DNA of 64,000 bases. It comes from Synechococcus sp. WH 8016. GTDB lineage: Bacteria; Cyanobacteriota; Cyanobacteriia; PCC-6307; Cyanobiaceae. Shown one piece after another: positions 25,091 to 34,317 of this stretch. Every line of letters begins with the position of its first letter. Positions within the stretch are counted from its first letter, which is position 1. The translations under genes were made by a program, and so were the position numbers. The stretch lies in NCBI RefSeq assembly GCF_000230675.1, contig NZ_AGIK01000005.1:62001-126000 (forward strand), written 5' to 3'. The notes beneath the pieces were generated by a model. It saw only the letters and a program-made list of their open reading frames with translations. It was not told where the DNA came from and ran no database searches.

Positions 25091-25591
25091 ATGACGAAGC
25101 TAAACAGCCGGCTGCAACTGGCACTCCTCAACCGCAAAAAAGGCCGCAATCTGCTCGAGAAGGGCTTCACCTTGGTGGAGCTGATGATCGTGATTGTGAT
25201 TGTGGGAATCCTTTCTGCAGTTGCACTTCCAAGCTTTCTGAACCAAACAGTGAAAGCCAAGGCAACAGAATGCACGACAAAATTTGGTGCGATGCTCTCA
25301 CAGATAGCAGCAGAGGCACAGATTTCTACAGGCGATGCAGACACCCTGGCAGCAGCACTTGTTAGCTCCGGCGACACAAATTCACTAATTTGCGATTTTA
25401 CTATCACTCCTATTGAGGACGGAACCGGAAGCATTTACACAGGCTCAGTCGCAGGCAAGGGGGAGCTATTAAACAAGTATTTAGCAAAAGGATGTGTCAA
25501 CTACTCGAATTCAAAACGTGTGATTAAATCGGCTACTAGCAACACAGACAGCCCTCCAACAATAGCCGATGCAGATATAAATTGCACATAA
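25091..25591 (+). CDS. major type IV pilin, PilA-like
   Basis: A 166-residue prepilin with a 25-residue leader ending LLEKG, then FTLVELMIVIVIVGILSAVA with Glu at +5, the canonical N-terminal helix, and a globular domain containing four cysteines, including the C-terminal pair (GCVNYSN... and the final NCT) that probably forms the D-region disulfide. It would be cut and methylated by PilD and form the pilus fibre. It heads the plus-strand pilin operon and is followed by a strong hairpin. Which of the strain's pilins this is cannot be decided from the window. Confidence 0.9.
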   Translation: MTKLNSRLQLALLNRKKGRNLLEKGFTLVELMIVIVIVGILSAVALPSFLNQTVKAKATECTTKFGAMLSQIAAEAQISTGDADTLAAALVSSGDTNSLICDFTITPIEDGTGSIYTGSVAGKGELLNKYLAKGCVNYSNSKRVIKSATSNTDSPPTIADADINCT

Positions 25592-25597
25592 AACAAA

Positions 25598-25641
25598 TTT
25601 AGAGAAACAGGACGCCTGGCAAGGAATCCTGGTTCTCTAAA
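25598..25641 (+). terminator. strong hairpin between the major pilin and the next pilin gene
   Basis: TTTAGAGAA (25598-25606) pairs perfectly with TTCTCTAAA (25633-25641), continued by CAGGA/TCCTG after one mismatch, leaving a 14-base loop. There is no T-run, so it may be a partial terminator or a 3'-end stabiliser that makes the major pilin message more abundant than those of the minor components downstream. Confidence 0.6.
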
Positions 25642-25670
25642 GTCAACACACGAAAGGGGCGAAGAATGAG

Positions 25671-27362
25671 ATGCAGTTCACCTCAGAAAATTCCCAAAGA
25701 AACGAATCAGATGATGGGTTTGTCCTCCCACTTGTCATCACCGTTGGCCTCATCCTTACGGTTGGAGGCTTTGCACTCTTAACACGAGTCTTCGGCGGGT
25801 TCATGGGCTCCATTCGTTCAGAACAAGCACGTCAAGCCAGGGAGATCGCCGAGGGAGGCATGGCCGAAACCATTGAGAATCTAAATCGAAAATTTAACTA
25901 TTTACTGATCAACTGCTACGACCCCAGCATCAGCGATAACGGTTGGCAGTCCGCAGACCAATGCCAAAACATTGTATTTAGGATCGACTCAGGCAAAGCG
26001 GTAGGACTCTGGAACTCACCACGATATCCAAGTTCCGTATGCCCAGGAGTACAAAGAGAGAGTTACAACCAATTCAGCAAATTAATTGATACACCAAAAG
26101 GAGAATATCGAGTTCTTCGCTATATCTTTGATGGCACCCAATTTTACGGTGGAAAAGGAACGCTGAGTATCGAAGGAACAAGACGCTCAAGTGACAACCG
26201 TATTCTTGCAACATCAGTGATTGAGCAAACATTTGAAGTAAAGCCAAAAAACTGTGGTTCCAATTTCAAAGGAAATGCAAACAATAGTGGGTTCCCCGGG
26301 CTGTTAGCTAGTGAAATCAACCTCGGGAATAACGATGTAAAAGGATCCATCTCTGGCAACATCCTCTGCACAGGCTGTGAGTATGCAGACCCATTAAATC
26401 CTCAACCAGGAGAGGAGTTAGCTCTTATTCAAGCAAACACAAACAATGCTGAAGTGGATGGTGAAATCTTCATCGGTGAAATCACCATGCCCGATGTCTG
26501 GCCCATTCCAGACAAGATCCGCAAGGCCATCACCCAAGTTACGGATGATGAAGACAATCCAATTATCCGCAGCCTGCAAGAAAACATCAATAAGGAATCT
26601 GGGACAAACACCTATAAGATTAGTTCTCAACCAGTTCCGCAGGCAGGCGAAAGCGAGCTCAGCAATGGTGGAATGTGCGCCACAGATGAAGCTAATCCCG
26701 CTCTTGCCGCTGGTGAACCGATCACATACTGCATTGTCTCCAGCATCGTTCTCTCCAGCACAGAACAATTAGAAGTCGATACAAGCAGAGGCCCCGTGAA
26801 GCTGTATGTGACTGGTGATGTAGATGTAGGAGGGCAGCGCAGCCTCAAACAAACCAGAAGTGATGGACTCAGCACCACGGCATTTCGCTTGGGTCTCTTT
26901 GGATTGAATGAGGCCCAATGTTCCAAAGAACGTATAAATAATTCGTCATTTCAGCAGAATGTGAAGCTCGCCGGTGTTTCGAAAACCAAAAAGAAAAATA
27001 ACGGAGGAGAAGAACCAAAGGCAGCGAATGTGTTTGTGCATTTTCCGTGCGGGAAGGTGGGCATTAGTGGTGGTGCTCAAAACGAGGCTGAGTGCAACAC
27101 CACCGACGAATCGATCACACCAGAGAATGCCTTGGAGGGGCAGGTCCCCTACGGTGACTGCGGCGGGGGAGACATCCGAGGTGTGGTTTGGGCGGAAGAA
27201 TGGGATGGATCCGGCTCAAACAATGCACAGCTGGTTGTACCTAGCAACGCCGCAGATGATGGACTCCGCGAACAGGGATTTGAATACGCCATCAGCGTGA
27301 AGGATTACGTCGCCATCGGCACCAACAGCTGGTTTGGATTCGGAGGAGTCCCCAGGCCATGA
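25671..27362 (+). CDS. large PilX-like pilus protein
   Basis: A 563-residue protein with a PilX-type N-terminus: leader ending NESDDG (Gly16), then FVLPLVITVGLILTVGGFAL. The rest is a large secreted region with many cysteines (over ten, such as LINCYDPSISDNGWQSADQC and LCTGCEYADP), Ser/Asn-rich and beta-predicted, probably disulfide-bonded. Its size far exceeds ordinary PilX (about 170-200 residues), so the added region may be a tip adhesin or binding domain. It overlaps the next gene by four bases (ATGA). Confidence 0.75.
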   Translation: MQFTSENSQRNESDDGFVLPLVITVGLILTVGGFALLTRVFGGFMGSIRSEQARQAREIAEGGMAETIENLNRKFNYLLINCYDPSISDNGWQSADQCQNIVFRIDSGKAVGLWNSPRYPSSVCPGVQRESYNQFSKLIDTPKGEYRVLRYIFDGTQFYGGKGTLSIEGTRRSSDNRILATSVIEQTFEVKPKNCGSNFKGNANNSGFPGLLASEINLGNNDVKGSISGNILCTGCEYADPLNPQPGEELALIQANTNNAEVDGEIFIGEITMPDVWPIPDKIRKAITQVTDDEDNPIIRSLQENINKESGTNTYKISSQPVPQAGESELSNGGMCATDEANPALAAGEPITYCIVSSIVLSSTEQLEVDTSRGPVKLYVTGDVDVGGQRSLKQTRSDGLSTTAFRLGLFGLNEAQCSKERINNSSFQQNVKLAGVSKTKKKNNGGEEPKAANVFVHFPCGKVGISGGAQNEAECNTTDESITPENALEGQVPYGDCGGGDIRGVVWAEEWDGSGSNNAQLVVPSNAADDGLREQGFEYAISVKDYVAIGTNSWFGFGGVPRP

Positions 27363-27898
27363 ATAATCACAGAGTTATTCACAATGGTTTCAGCCTTCCG
27401 GAGTTGATGGTGGTGGTGGCGATTGTGGGAATTCTCAGTGGCATCTCCATCGCCAGCTTCGATCGCAACTACAAACAAGAAGTCCTAAAGCGAGACAGCC
27501 GAGAAGCCTCAACCTGGCTCAGGGAAGTAAAAAGCAAAGCCGTTCAGCAAAACAGGATTTGCGAAGTCACGATTGATCGATCCCTAGGGACGGCAACCCA
27601 AACCAATCCCAGCGATTCGGGCTTAGCTGCCGCCGATCGCTGTGAGCAACTCGGAGACTATTCCTTTAGAGCACCAATCTCAACACTCATCAGCGATAAC
27701 CAATGCCTATGGGATGACAACACCAACAAACTTCTGATCAGCTTCACCGCCCGCGGAACACTTCCCTGCGGAGGGGAGATACGCCTCACCGATACCAAAT
27801 ACAGCACAACACGCTGCGTCAAGCTCGTCTCACCCCTCGGTGTGATTCGAGAAGGTCCTGAACAACAAGGAATATGCAATTACGCCAACTCCTATTAA
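27359..27898 (+). CDS. minor pilin, GspH/FimT-like
   Basis: A 179-residue prepilin with a short leader ending VIHNG (Gly10), then FSLPELMVVVAIVGILSGIS with Glu at +5 and the normal Pro at +4. The soluble domain has six cysteines and the conserved AREASTWL-like helix typical of GspH/FimT. It overlaps the large PilX-like gene by four bases and the RTX-bearing pilin by 25, an operon read as one unit. Confidence 0.82.
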   Translation: MNNHRVIHNGFSLPELMVVVAIVGILSGISIASFDRNYKQEVLKRDSREASTWLREVKSKAVQQNRICEVTIDRSLGTATQTNPSDSGLAAADRCEQLGDYSFRAPISTLISDNQCLWDDNTNKLLISFTARGTLPCGGEIRLTDTKYSTTRCVKLVSPLGVIREGPEQQGICNYANSY

Positions 27899-29169
27899 CA
27901 AAGGGCTTCACACTGGTGGAGTTGATGGTGGCCAGCGTTATCGGGCTACTTACAACCACAGTGGCCGGTCAAGTCATGCTGAATCACTTCGAAACATCGG
28001 AAAGAGCAGAGGCCTTCCAGCGTCACCGGGAAAACTGGACACGAGCAGCAAACTTCATTGAGGCCGAAGTGGCACTATCTGAATCAATCATCACCGATGG
28101 CACAAAGGTGACAATTCCAGCAAGCTGCAAATCGGTTTTCAATCAAGACCAAACTCAATTCAAATTCGCTCTGAATATTCGTCAAGATATTCACCAATCA
28201 ATCTACGCCGTTCGCCCATCGGAGGAAGGCTGGCTGAAACCCAACACCCTTTGGAGGTGCGGCCCTTCCTTTGACCAGTATGGAAATTACCTCTCCATTG
28301 AAGAAGAAGTCAATGAAGGACCGATCGCTCAAATTCTCCTTGATGGTCTCGATGACAATGACAGTCACAATGGTTTTGAAGTCAGAGAATCAACATCACC
28401 AGGAAAATTACTCAATTTCAAACTGTCGATGGTTAAGCGCAATCAACGCAACCAGAATGTGCAGTTCAGTTACAGCAATCAAGGCAGCACCAGAACACGA
28501 ATCAGCCCCCTTTATTCCAGGCCCACATCCGGCAGTCTCTGCACTGCATCGAATATGGCAAAGTTCAGCCCAAAGCCAGGGAGCTCGAGCACAGATTTCA
28601 AGGTGAATTTAAGCGTAAATGACCTTACTCCTGGCCAGGACGTGTTGATTTGTGGGAAAGGACTTGTAACCGCGATCCATGGAAGTGATTACGACGATAT
28701 CATTGAAAGTGGGGCTAATGAATCAACAACGATCTACGGCTGCAACGGCAATGATGTCCTGGAAGGAACAATCGCAAACGACTCGTTAAGAGGTGATGAC
28801 GGAAGCACATCAAACTGCCCAGATGGCATCAAAATTGATGGTGATGATATTTTGATAGGCAATGGAAATAATTCCACCAATCCAGAAATCCTCATTGGCG
28901 GGAATGGATTCAACCGCTATATACCAGGCATAGGAAATGCAAGTGTCATAGGAGGAGACAATCTTGACATTGTTTTCTTCGATAAACCAGTTCAATTTAC
29001 TGATGAAAATACTACAACAACTAATTACACCTTTACAGCCAAATCAGGGGGGATTTGTAATCGGTCTCAGTGCACCGTAAAAGACATCACGAACAACCCA
29101 CAACTCGAATACACCCTAGAGAATGTGGAGATCTTAATCTTTCCCGACCAACGCAAAGACCTAGAATAA
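27874..29169 (+). CDS. minor pilin (PilW-like) fused to an RTX-like calcium-binding region
   Basis: A 431-residue prepilin: leader ending LLTKG, then FTLVELMVASVIGLLTTTVA with Glu at +5. Residues up to about 240 look like a PilW-type minor pilin. From about residue 265 to 370 there are RTX-like, Asp/Gly-rich nonapeptide units such as GSDYDDIIES, GCNGNDVLEG, GDDGS, GDDILIGNG, ILIGGNGFN and SVIGGDNLDIVFF, which in haemolysin-type proteins bind Ca2+ and form a beta roll. The RTX block has extra cysteines. A pilin carrying such a region is unusual; it could be a Ca2+-dependent tip adhesin. The gene shows no frameshift. Confidence 0.8.
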   Translation: MQLRQLLLTKGFTLVELMVASVIGLLTTTVAGQVMLNHFETSERAEAFQRHRENWTRAANFIEAEVALSESIITDGTKVTIPASCKSVFNQDQTQFKFALNIRQDIHQSIYAVRPSEEGWLKPNTLWRCGPSFDQYGNYLSIEEEVNEGPIAQILLDGLDDNDSHNGFEVRESTSPGKLLNFKLSMVKRNQRNQNVQFSYSNQGSTRTRISPLYSRPTSGSLCTASNMAKFSPKPGSSSTDFKVNLSVNDLTPGQDVLICGKGLVTAIHGSDYDDIIESGANESTTIYGCNGNDVLEGTIANDSLRGDDGSTSNCPDGIKIDGDDILIGNGNNSTNPEILIGGNGFNRYIPGIGNASVIGGDNLDIVFFDKPVQFTDENTTTTNYTFTAKSGGICNRSQCTVKDITNNPQLEYTLENVEILIFPDQRKDLE

Positions 29170-29300
29170 CAACAATGATCGGGCGAAAACTCATCAAATT
29201 CTCAGGAAACAATCATCGAATACTCCGCAAGGCCCATCGCAGCAATCACCTAATCAAAGGACGCTAGTCACAAATAAAGCTAGAATAGCAATATCAGTCA

Positions 29301-29855
29301 GTGAAGCAACTGCCATTTGGCACATTGCTTTCACCTTCGATGACCCTTACCGAATCGCTAGTTTCATCGTTCCTCCTGATGCTGTTTGCTGGACAGTCAG
29401 GCAGAGTGTTCACGTATTCAATGGAAGCTGCTGGCAAGACAAAAATACGCGATCAAGTTGCACTGGTCATCGCCAGCGACCTTGAGCATATGCGTAACCA
29501 GGTCAATCTATGGAAAACAGTGGGCACAAACTTGAACAGCAATGGTTTACCCCTCAATGGAGAAATGAGCTACGAGCCAACCGCTGCCATGTGTTTAAAT
29601 AACACTCTTGCAAAAGATCTTCTCAACGATAACGTTTTTTCCGGCCAAGGAATCCTTAACAACACAGAAAGCGAAACAACGATCGTAAAAACCATTGTAG
29701 TGCCAAGTACAGATATCGAAATAACACGCACGATCTCGAGCGAGGCTAAAAACTACAACCTCCTCAATATCCACTACAAGATCAATGCACAATCGCTTAA
29801 GCAAAGTGATCAGAGAACAACCCTAATGATGCCAGCACAAGCTTGGTGTCCGTAA
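29301..29855 (+). CDS. pseudopilin, PilV-like, without a Gly leader
   Basis: A 184-residue protein reading SPS|MTLTESLVSSFLLMLFAG, with Glu at +5 counted from Met14 but Ser, not Gly, at -1. The apparent start is GTG at 29301; the ATG at 29340 would produce a leaderless pilin, as in the 21481 and 21996 genes. Neither start has a clear ribosome binding site. The rest is beta-rich with two cysteines. It is the last gene of the plus-strand pilin operon, 131 bases after the RTX pilin; it converges with lepA. Confidence 0.65.
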   Translation: MKQLPFGTLLSPSMTLTESLVSSFLLMLFAGQSGRVFTYSMEAAGKTKIRDQVALVIASDLEHMRNQVNLWKTVGTNLNSNGLPLNGEMSYEPTAAMCLNNTLAKDLLNDNVFSGQGILNNTESETTIVKTIVVPSTDIEITRTISSEAKNYNLLNIHYKINAQSLKQSDQRTTLMMPAQAWCP

Positions 29856-29873
29856 CGAAAACCAGCAAGAAGA

Positions 29874-31688
29874 TTAAGGTGTTTGATTCAGCTTCAACAC
29901 CGCCATGAAAGCCTCCTGCGGTACATCTACCTTACCCATTGCTTTCATCCTCTTCTTACCTTTTGCCTGTTTCTTCAACAGTTTCTTCTTGCGCGAAATA
30001 TCACCGCCGTAGCACTTGGCAAGCACATCCTTACGGATTGCACTAATACTCGTACTGGCAATAATCCGGCTACCGATGGAAGCCTGCAAAGGAATCTTAA
30101 ATTGTTGGCGAGGAATCAATTCCTTGAGCTTTTCAACTAAGCCCTTGCCCACGTTATAGGCCTTATCGCGATGCACGATCGTGGTAAGAGGATCAGCTCT
30201 TTCCGCATTGATCAACACATCCAAACGCACAAGCTCGTTCTTGCGATATCCAATCAGGTGGTACTCCATCGAGGCATAACCCTGGGTGCGGGTCTTCATT
30301 TGATCGAAGAAATCAGTCACAACTTCCGCCAAGGGCAATTCATAGATCAAGGTCACCCGTTCCTTGGTGATGTACTTCATATCGATATAGTCACCCCTTC
30401 TCTCCTGGCACAGTCCCATCAAGGCCCCGTTGAACTCATTCGGCGCATAAATCTCCATGCGCACATAGGGCTCCTCAATCGATTCACGCTGCTGAGGATC
30501 CGGAAGTGTGGCCGGATTATCCACCAAGATTTGCTCACCATTGGTGAGGTTTACGGTATAAATCACCGATGGAGCGGTAACAATCAGGTCTAGGTTGTAT
30601 TCGCGTTCCAGCCGCTCCTGCACGATCTCCATGTGCAACAAACCAAGGAATCCACAACGGAATCCAAAGCCCATTGCACTGCTGGTTTCGGGTTCAAATT
30701 TCAGCGCTGCATCAGAGAGCTGCAATTTGTGCAGAGCTTCGCGTAAATCCGGGTATTGATCGGCTTCCGTCGGAAACAAACCACAAAACACCATCGGCTT
30801 GGCTTCTGCATAGCCAGGAAGCGGGGCATCAGCGGGCTCATTGACCAGGGTGATCGTGTCGCCCACACGGGCATCAGCCACGGCCTTGATCGATGCCGCG
30901 AGGTATCCCACCTCTCCGGCGTGGAGCTCATCCACCTTTTTCTCATCCGGAGCCATGATCCCGACTTCATCGAGTTCATAGGTTTTGTTGCTCGCCATGA
31001 GCAACACCTTGTCTTTGCGAGTAATCCTGCCGCTCATCACACGGAAGTAAACAATTACGCCGCGATAAGGGTCGTAATAGGAATCAAAAATCAAAGCTTT
31101 CGTGGGCTCCTTCACCGTGTCGGCAGGAGGTGGCACCCGATCCACCACCGCTTGGAGAATTTCAGGAACGCCCATCCCTGTTTTGGCAGAGCAAGGGATC
31201 GCATTCGAGCAATCCAAACCGATAATTGCCTCGATCTCCTCCTTGATCCGATCCGGGTCGGCCCCAGGCAGATCAATCTTGTTGAGCACAGGAATGATCT
31301 CAAGATCGTTCTCCAGCGCCATATACACGTTGGCCAAGGTCTGAGCCTCAACGCCCTGGCTTGCATCCACCACAAGCAAGGCCCCTTCACAGGCCTGCAG
31401 GCTGCGGCTCACCTCATAGGAGAAGTCCACATGACCAGGTGTATCAATGAGGTTGAGGACATACTCCTCACCATCCGCCGCCTTGTAGTTCATGCGGGCA
31501 GCCTGGAGCTTGATCGTGATCCCCCGTTCCCGCTCCAGCTCCATGTTGTCGAGGAACTGCTCTTGCATATCCCGATTGGCCACCGTGCCGGTGTCTTGCA
31601 GCAAACGGTCGGCCAACGTCGACTTGCCATGGTCGATGTGGGCAATGATGCAGAAGTTGCGAATCCTTTTGACGGGAGCGTCGGTCAT
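29874..31688 (-). CDS. lepA: elongation factor 4 (LepA)
   Basis: A 604-residue translational GTPase. GTP-binding motifs [40 protein letters not shown] and SAKTG are all present, followed by the EF-G-like domains and the LepA-specific C-terminal domain (ending [20 protein letters not shown]). EF4 acts on stalled ribosomes and affects ribosome assembly or back-translocation. Length and motif order are normal. It converges with the pilin operon with an 18-base gap. Confidence 0.98.
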   Translation of the reverse strand: MTDAPVKRIRNFCIIAHIDHGKSTLADRLLQDTGTVANRDMQEQFLDNMELERERGITIKLQAARMNYKAADGEEYVLNLIDTPGHVDFSYEVSRSLQACEGALLVVDASQGVEAQTLANVYMALENDLEIIPVLNKIDLPGADPDRIKEEIEAIIGLDCSNAIPCSAKTGMGVPEILQAVVDRVPPPADTVKEPTKALIFDSYYDPYRGVIVYFRVMSGRITRKDKVLLMASNKTYELDEVGIMAPDEKKVDELHAGEVGYLAASIKAVADARVGDTITLVNEPADAPLPGYAEAKPMVFCGLFPTEADQYPDLREALHKLQLSDAALKFEPETSSAMGFGFRCGFLGLLHMEIVQERLEREYNLDLIVTAPSVIYTVNLTNGEQILVDNPATLPDPQQRESIEEPYVRMEIYAPNEFNGALMGLCQERRGDYIDMKYITKERVTLIYELPLAEVVTDFFDQMKTRTQGYASMEYHLIGYRKNELVRLDVLINAERADPLTTIVHRDKAYNVGKGLVEKLKELIPRQQFKIPLQASIGSRIIASTSISAIRKDVLAKCYGGDISRKKKLLKKQAKGKKRMKAMGKVDVPQEAFMAVLKLNQTP

Positions 31689-32020
31689 GCGGTTGGCGAA
31701 ATCCCGGCTCGGGCTTCAGAAGGCAATGCGCCAATCCTAAGGAGCCGCCACCAATTCGAAGACAGAAACGCTGGATGCTCTCAACCTGGATTCTGCAATT
31801 GCTGGCGATCGGTTCCTAATTGATTCGAACCTCCTACCTCAATTTCTCTCAAGGGTTCAGCAGAGCTATTCCCACAATCGTTGTGCTCGCCGCTTTCTCC
31901 ACCTCGATGCTGTTGGTCTCTCGCGTGCTGCAAACCATTCCTTCCTCTCGGCATCACCCACGCCCAGTGAAGTGGAATTGGGTTCGTGAATCTCACAGGA
32001 AAGCATCCCTGAACGCAGCC

Positions 32021-32308
32021 ATGGATCTCCCGCCCATGCCCCTTGAATGGATCAAGGCTTCCCTAGGCATGGCCGCAGCTCTCAGCATGGCGGCACCTTT
32101 CGCCCCATCAGCCATGGCAACCCAAACGGAGAAGCCCACCCAATTCGTTCCTGAGGGTCACAAGGGAATGGTTTGCATGGCAATCGCACCTCAGTGCATG
32201 ACCAAAAAGCAGTGGGCGGCCTATTGCCTTGCACAGAGCGATTTGATCGAATCCAAAAGTTGCCGTGACGCACTCGATCGACCCGGCCCAAACCCAGAAA
32301 AGAACTGA
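32021..32308 (+). CDS. small secreted protein (start uncertain)
   Basis: From the ATG at 32021 the product is 95 residues: a signal-like segment (ASLGMAAALSMAAPFAPSAM, cleavage near SAMA) and a soluble tail with four cysteines (GMVCMAIAPQCMTKKQWAAYCLAQSDL...SC), probably disulfide-bonded in the periplasm. The same frame is open back to a TTG at 31820, giving 162 residues with another hydrophobic helix (RAIPTIVVLAAFSTSMLLVS), so a longer two-helix form cannot be excluded. No family recognised. Confidence 0.5.
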   Translation: MDLPPMPLEWIKASLGMAAALSMAAPFAPSAMATQTEKPTQFVPEGHKGMVCMAIAPQCMTKKQWAAYCLAQSDLIESKSCRDALDRPGPNPEKN

Positions 32309-32393
32309 CGACCCTGGCCCAGCTGGGAGTGAATGCCGACCACGACGAAGCCAGCTCTCAAGGCCGCCGATCAACGTCAAGTTCAACGCCTAG

Positions 32394-33863
32394 TTAGCTC
32401 GCAATCTGCAAGCCAAGCAGGGCATCACTGCGATCTCGGCTGCGCTGAAGGAGCTCTCTATCCGCATTGAGATCTTGCCCATAGCTCGGCAATAACGCTT
32501 GCAAACGCTGCTGCCACGCTTGCGAAGCCAAGCGATCAGGAAAACAGCGTTGAAGAATTTCCAACATGATCGTGACGGAGGTGCTCGCCCCAGGAGAGGC
32601 ACCAAGCAGGGCAGCCAACGAACCATCGCCAGAGGCAACCACTTCCGTGCCCAATTGCAAACGGCCTCCAGTGGGGGTGCGTTTGATGATCTGAACGCGC
32701 TGACCAGCCACCGACAAAGCCCAATCATCGGCGCGCGCCGTTGGGAGAAAAGCCTTTAACGCCTCCATCCGATCCTCACTGCTTTGGCGCAGTTGATTTA
32801 CGAGATAACGAACCAGGGGGATGTTGTTGACCCCAACTTGAAGCATGGGCAACACATTGGAGGTGCGCACAGAACGAGGAAGATCCAGCAAGGACCCCTG
32901 CTTCAAAAACTTGCTGCTAAAGCCTGCATAGGGCCCAAACAATAGGGAGCGACGGCCATCGATCCAACGGGAGTCGAGGTGGGGCACCGACATCGGTGGA
33001 GCCCCCACCTTGGCTTTGCCATACACCTTGGCGAAGTGATGCTCTGATAAATCCGGGTCATTGCAGACAAGCCATTGGCCGCTCACGGGGAACCCGGCAT
33101 AAGCGGCCGCTTCAGGAATGCCCGAACGTTGAAGGAGAGGTAGGGCCCCACCACCGGCACCGAGAAACACAAACGGCGTCATCACGTCGCGGCGTCCAGA
33201 GGGGCCACGCAATTGCAGCTCCCAGCCCTCTGCGCGGCGGTTGAGATCAGACACCGAAGTGCCGAACACCAAATCAAGGGCCCCCGACGCTTGCAAGGGA
33301 ACAAACAGAGAGCGAGACAAAGCCCCAAAATCCACGTCTGTGCCGCGCTCAATCCTGGTGGCCGCAACGGCCATTTGAGGATCTCGCCCGGCCATCACGA
33401 GCGGAATCCAAGAAGCGAGCTCAGCCTCATCACGGCTCCACTCCATGGCCGCAAAAGCAGGCAGCGGCTTCAACTGCTCATAGCGCTGGCGCAGGTAGGC
33501 CACATCGCCCTCACCCCACACAAAACTGATGTGGGGCACGCGGTGAATAAACCCAGAGGGATCTAAGCGACCCTGCTCACATAGGGACGACCAAAACTCG
33601 AGGCTGCACTCAAAACTGGCATTGATCGCCAGCGGTTTTGCCGTTGAAACTGTGCCATCAGCCAGAAGAGGCGTGTAGTTGAGCTCACAGTTGGCAGCGT
33701 GGCCCGTGCCAGCGTTATTTCCCGCAGCACTGCTTTCTAAAGCGGGTGCCTCTAACCGTTCAACAACCAACAACCGCAAGTCTGGATCGAGTTCATGCAG
33801 GAGGGTTGCCAGGGTGGCACTCATGATCCCAGCACCCACGAGCACAACGTCGTAGCGGTCCAA
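32394..33863 (-). CDS. mqo: malate:quinone oxidoreductase
   Basis: A 489-residue FAD enzyme: the dinucleotide motif [20 protein letters not shown] at the N-terminus, then the Mqo pattern [17 protein letters not shown] and FHxxFVFGGGG-like [20 protein letters not shown]. It oxidises malate to oxaloacetate and passes electrons to the quinone pool in the membrane, replacing malate dehydrogenase in many marine picocyanobacteria. The start appears to be TTG at 33863. It is divergent from nfu with an 84-base gap. Confidence 0.96.
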   Translation of the reverse strand: MDRYDVVLVGAGIMSATLATLLHELDPDLRLLVVERLEAPALESSAAGNNAGTGHAANCELNYTPLLADGTVSTAKPLAINASFECSLEFWSSLCEQGRLDPSGFIHRVPHISFVWGEGDVAYLRQRYEQLKPLPAFAAMEWSRDEAELASWIPLVMAGRDPQMAVAATRIERGTDVDFGALSRSLFVPLQASGALDLVFGTSVSDLNRRAEGWELQLRGPSGRRDVMTPFVFLGAGGGALPLLQRSGIPEAAAYAGFPVSGQWLVCNDPDLSEHHFAKVYGKAKVGAPPMSVPHLDSRWIDGRRSLLFGPYAGFSSKFLKQGSLLDLPRSVRTSNVLPMLQVGVNNIPLVRYLVNQLRQSSEDRMEALKAFLPTARADDWALSVAGQRVQIIKRTPTGGRLQLGTEVVASGDGSLAALLGASPGASTSVTIMLEILQRCFPDRLASQAWQQRLQALLPSYGQDLNADRELLQRSRDRSDALLGLQIAS

Positions 33864-33947
33864 GGGGCGAACAGATCTGCTATCGACAGGCTATGAGGCC
33901 GAGCGACTTGGGAATGCCTAGAATCACATCAATCTGAAAATTGAGCG

Positions 33948-34193
33948 ATGAGCACCGAGACCATGGCCCTCACCAACGAGAACGTGGAAAAGGTGCTCGA
34001 TGAACTCCGCCCCTTCCTGATGGCCGATGGCGGCAACGTGGAAGTGGTCGAGATCGATGGTCCAATCGTGAAAGTTCGCCTCCAAGGCGCTTGCGGAAGC
34101 TGCCCGAGCAGCACGATGACCCTAAAAATGGGAATCGAACGCAAGATGCGCGAATCGATTCCTGAGGTGAGCGAAGTGGTCCAAGTTCTCTGA
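33948..34193 (+). CDS. nfu: NifU-like iron-sulfur scaffold (Nfu)
   Basis: An 81-residue protein equal to the Nfu domain: [40 protein letters not shown] with the CxxC (Cys-Gly-Ser-Cys) that bridges a [4Fe-4S] cluster, and [13 protein letters not shown]. In cyanobacteria the single-domain Nfu is essential for photosystem I cluster assembly. Length is typical. The gene seems monocistronic, ATG at 33948. Confidence 0.96.
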   Translation: MSTETMALTNENVEKVLDELRPFLMADGGNVEVVEIDGPIVKVRLQGACGSCPSSTMTLKMGIERKMRESIPEVSEVVQVL

Positions 34194-34317
34194 TCGCAAG
34201 CACATCAAACATCGCATCGAAAAACTCAGAACAATTCATTGAAGCTGGCATTCAATTGCAGCTACTGGACGCCAATCAATAACTCTAAAAAGTATTTTCA
34301 TCGCAGCCAATCCTTCA

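Noticed and set aside
30756-31823. 355-codon plus-strand ORF opposite lepA
   Set aside because: Antisense shadow with His/Arg-rich composition; lepA is unambiguous.
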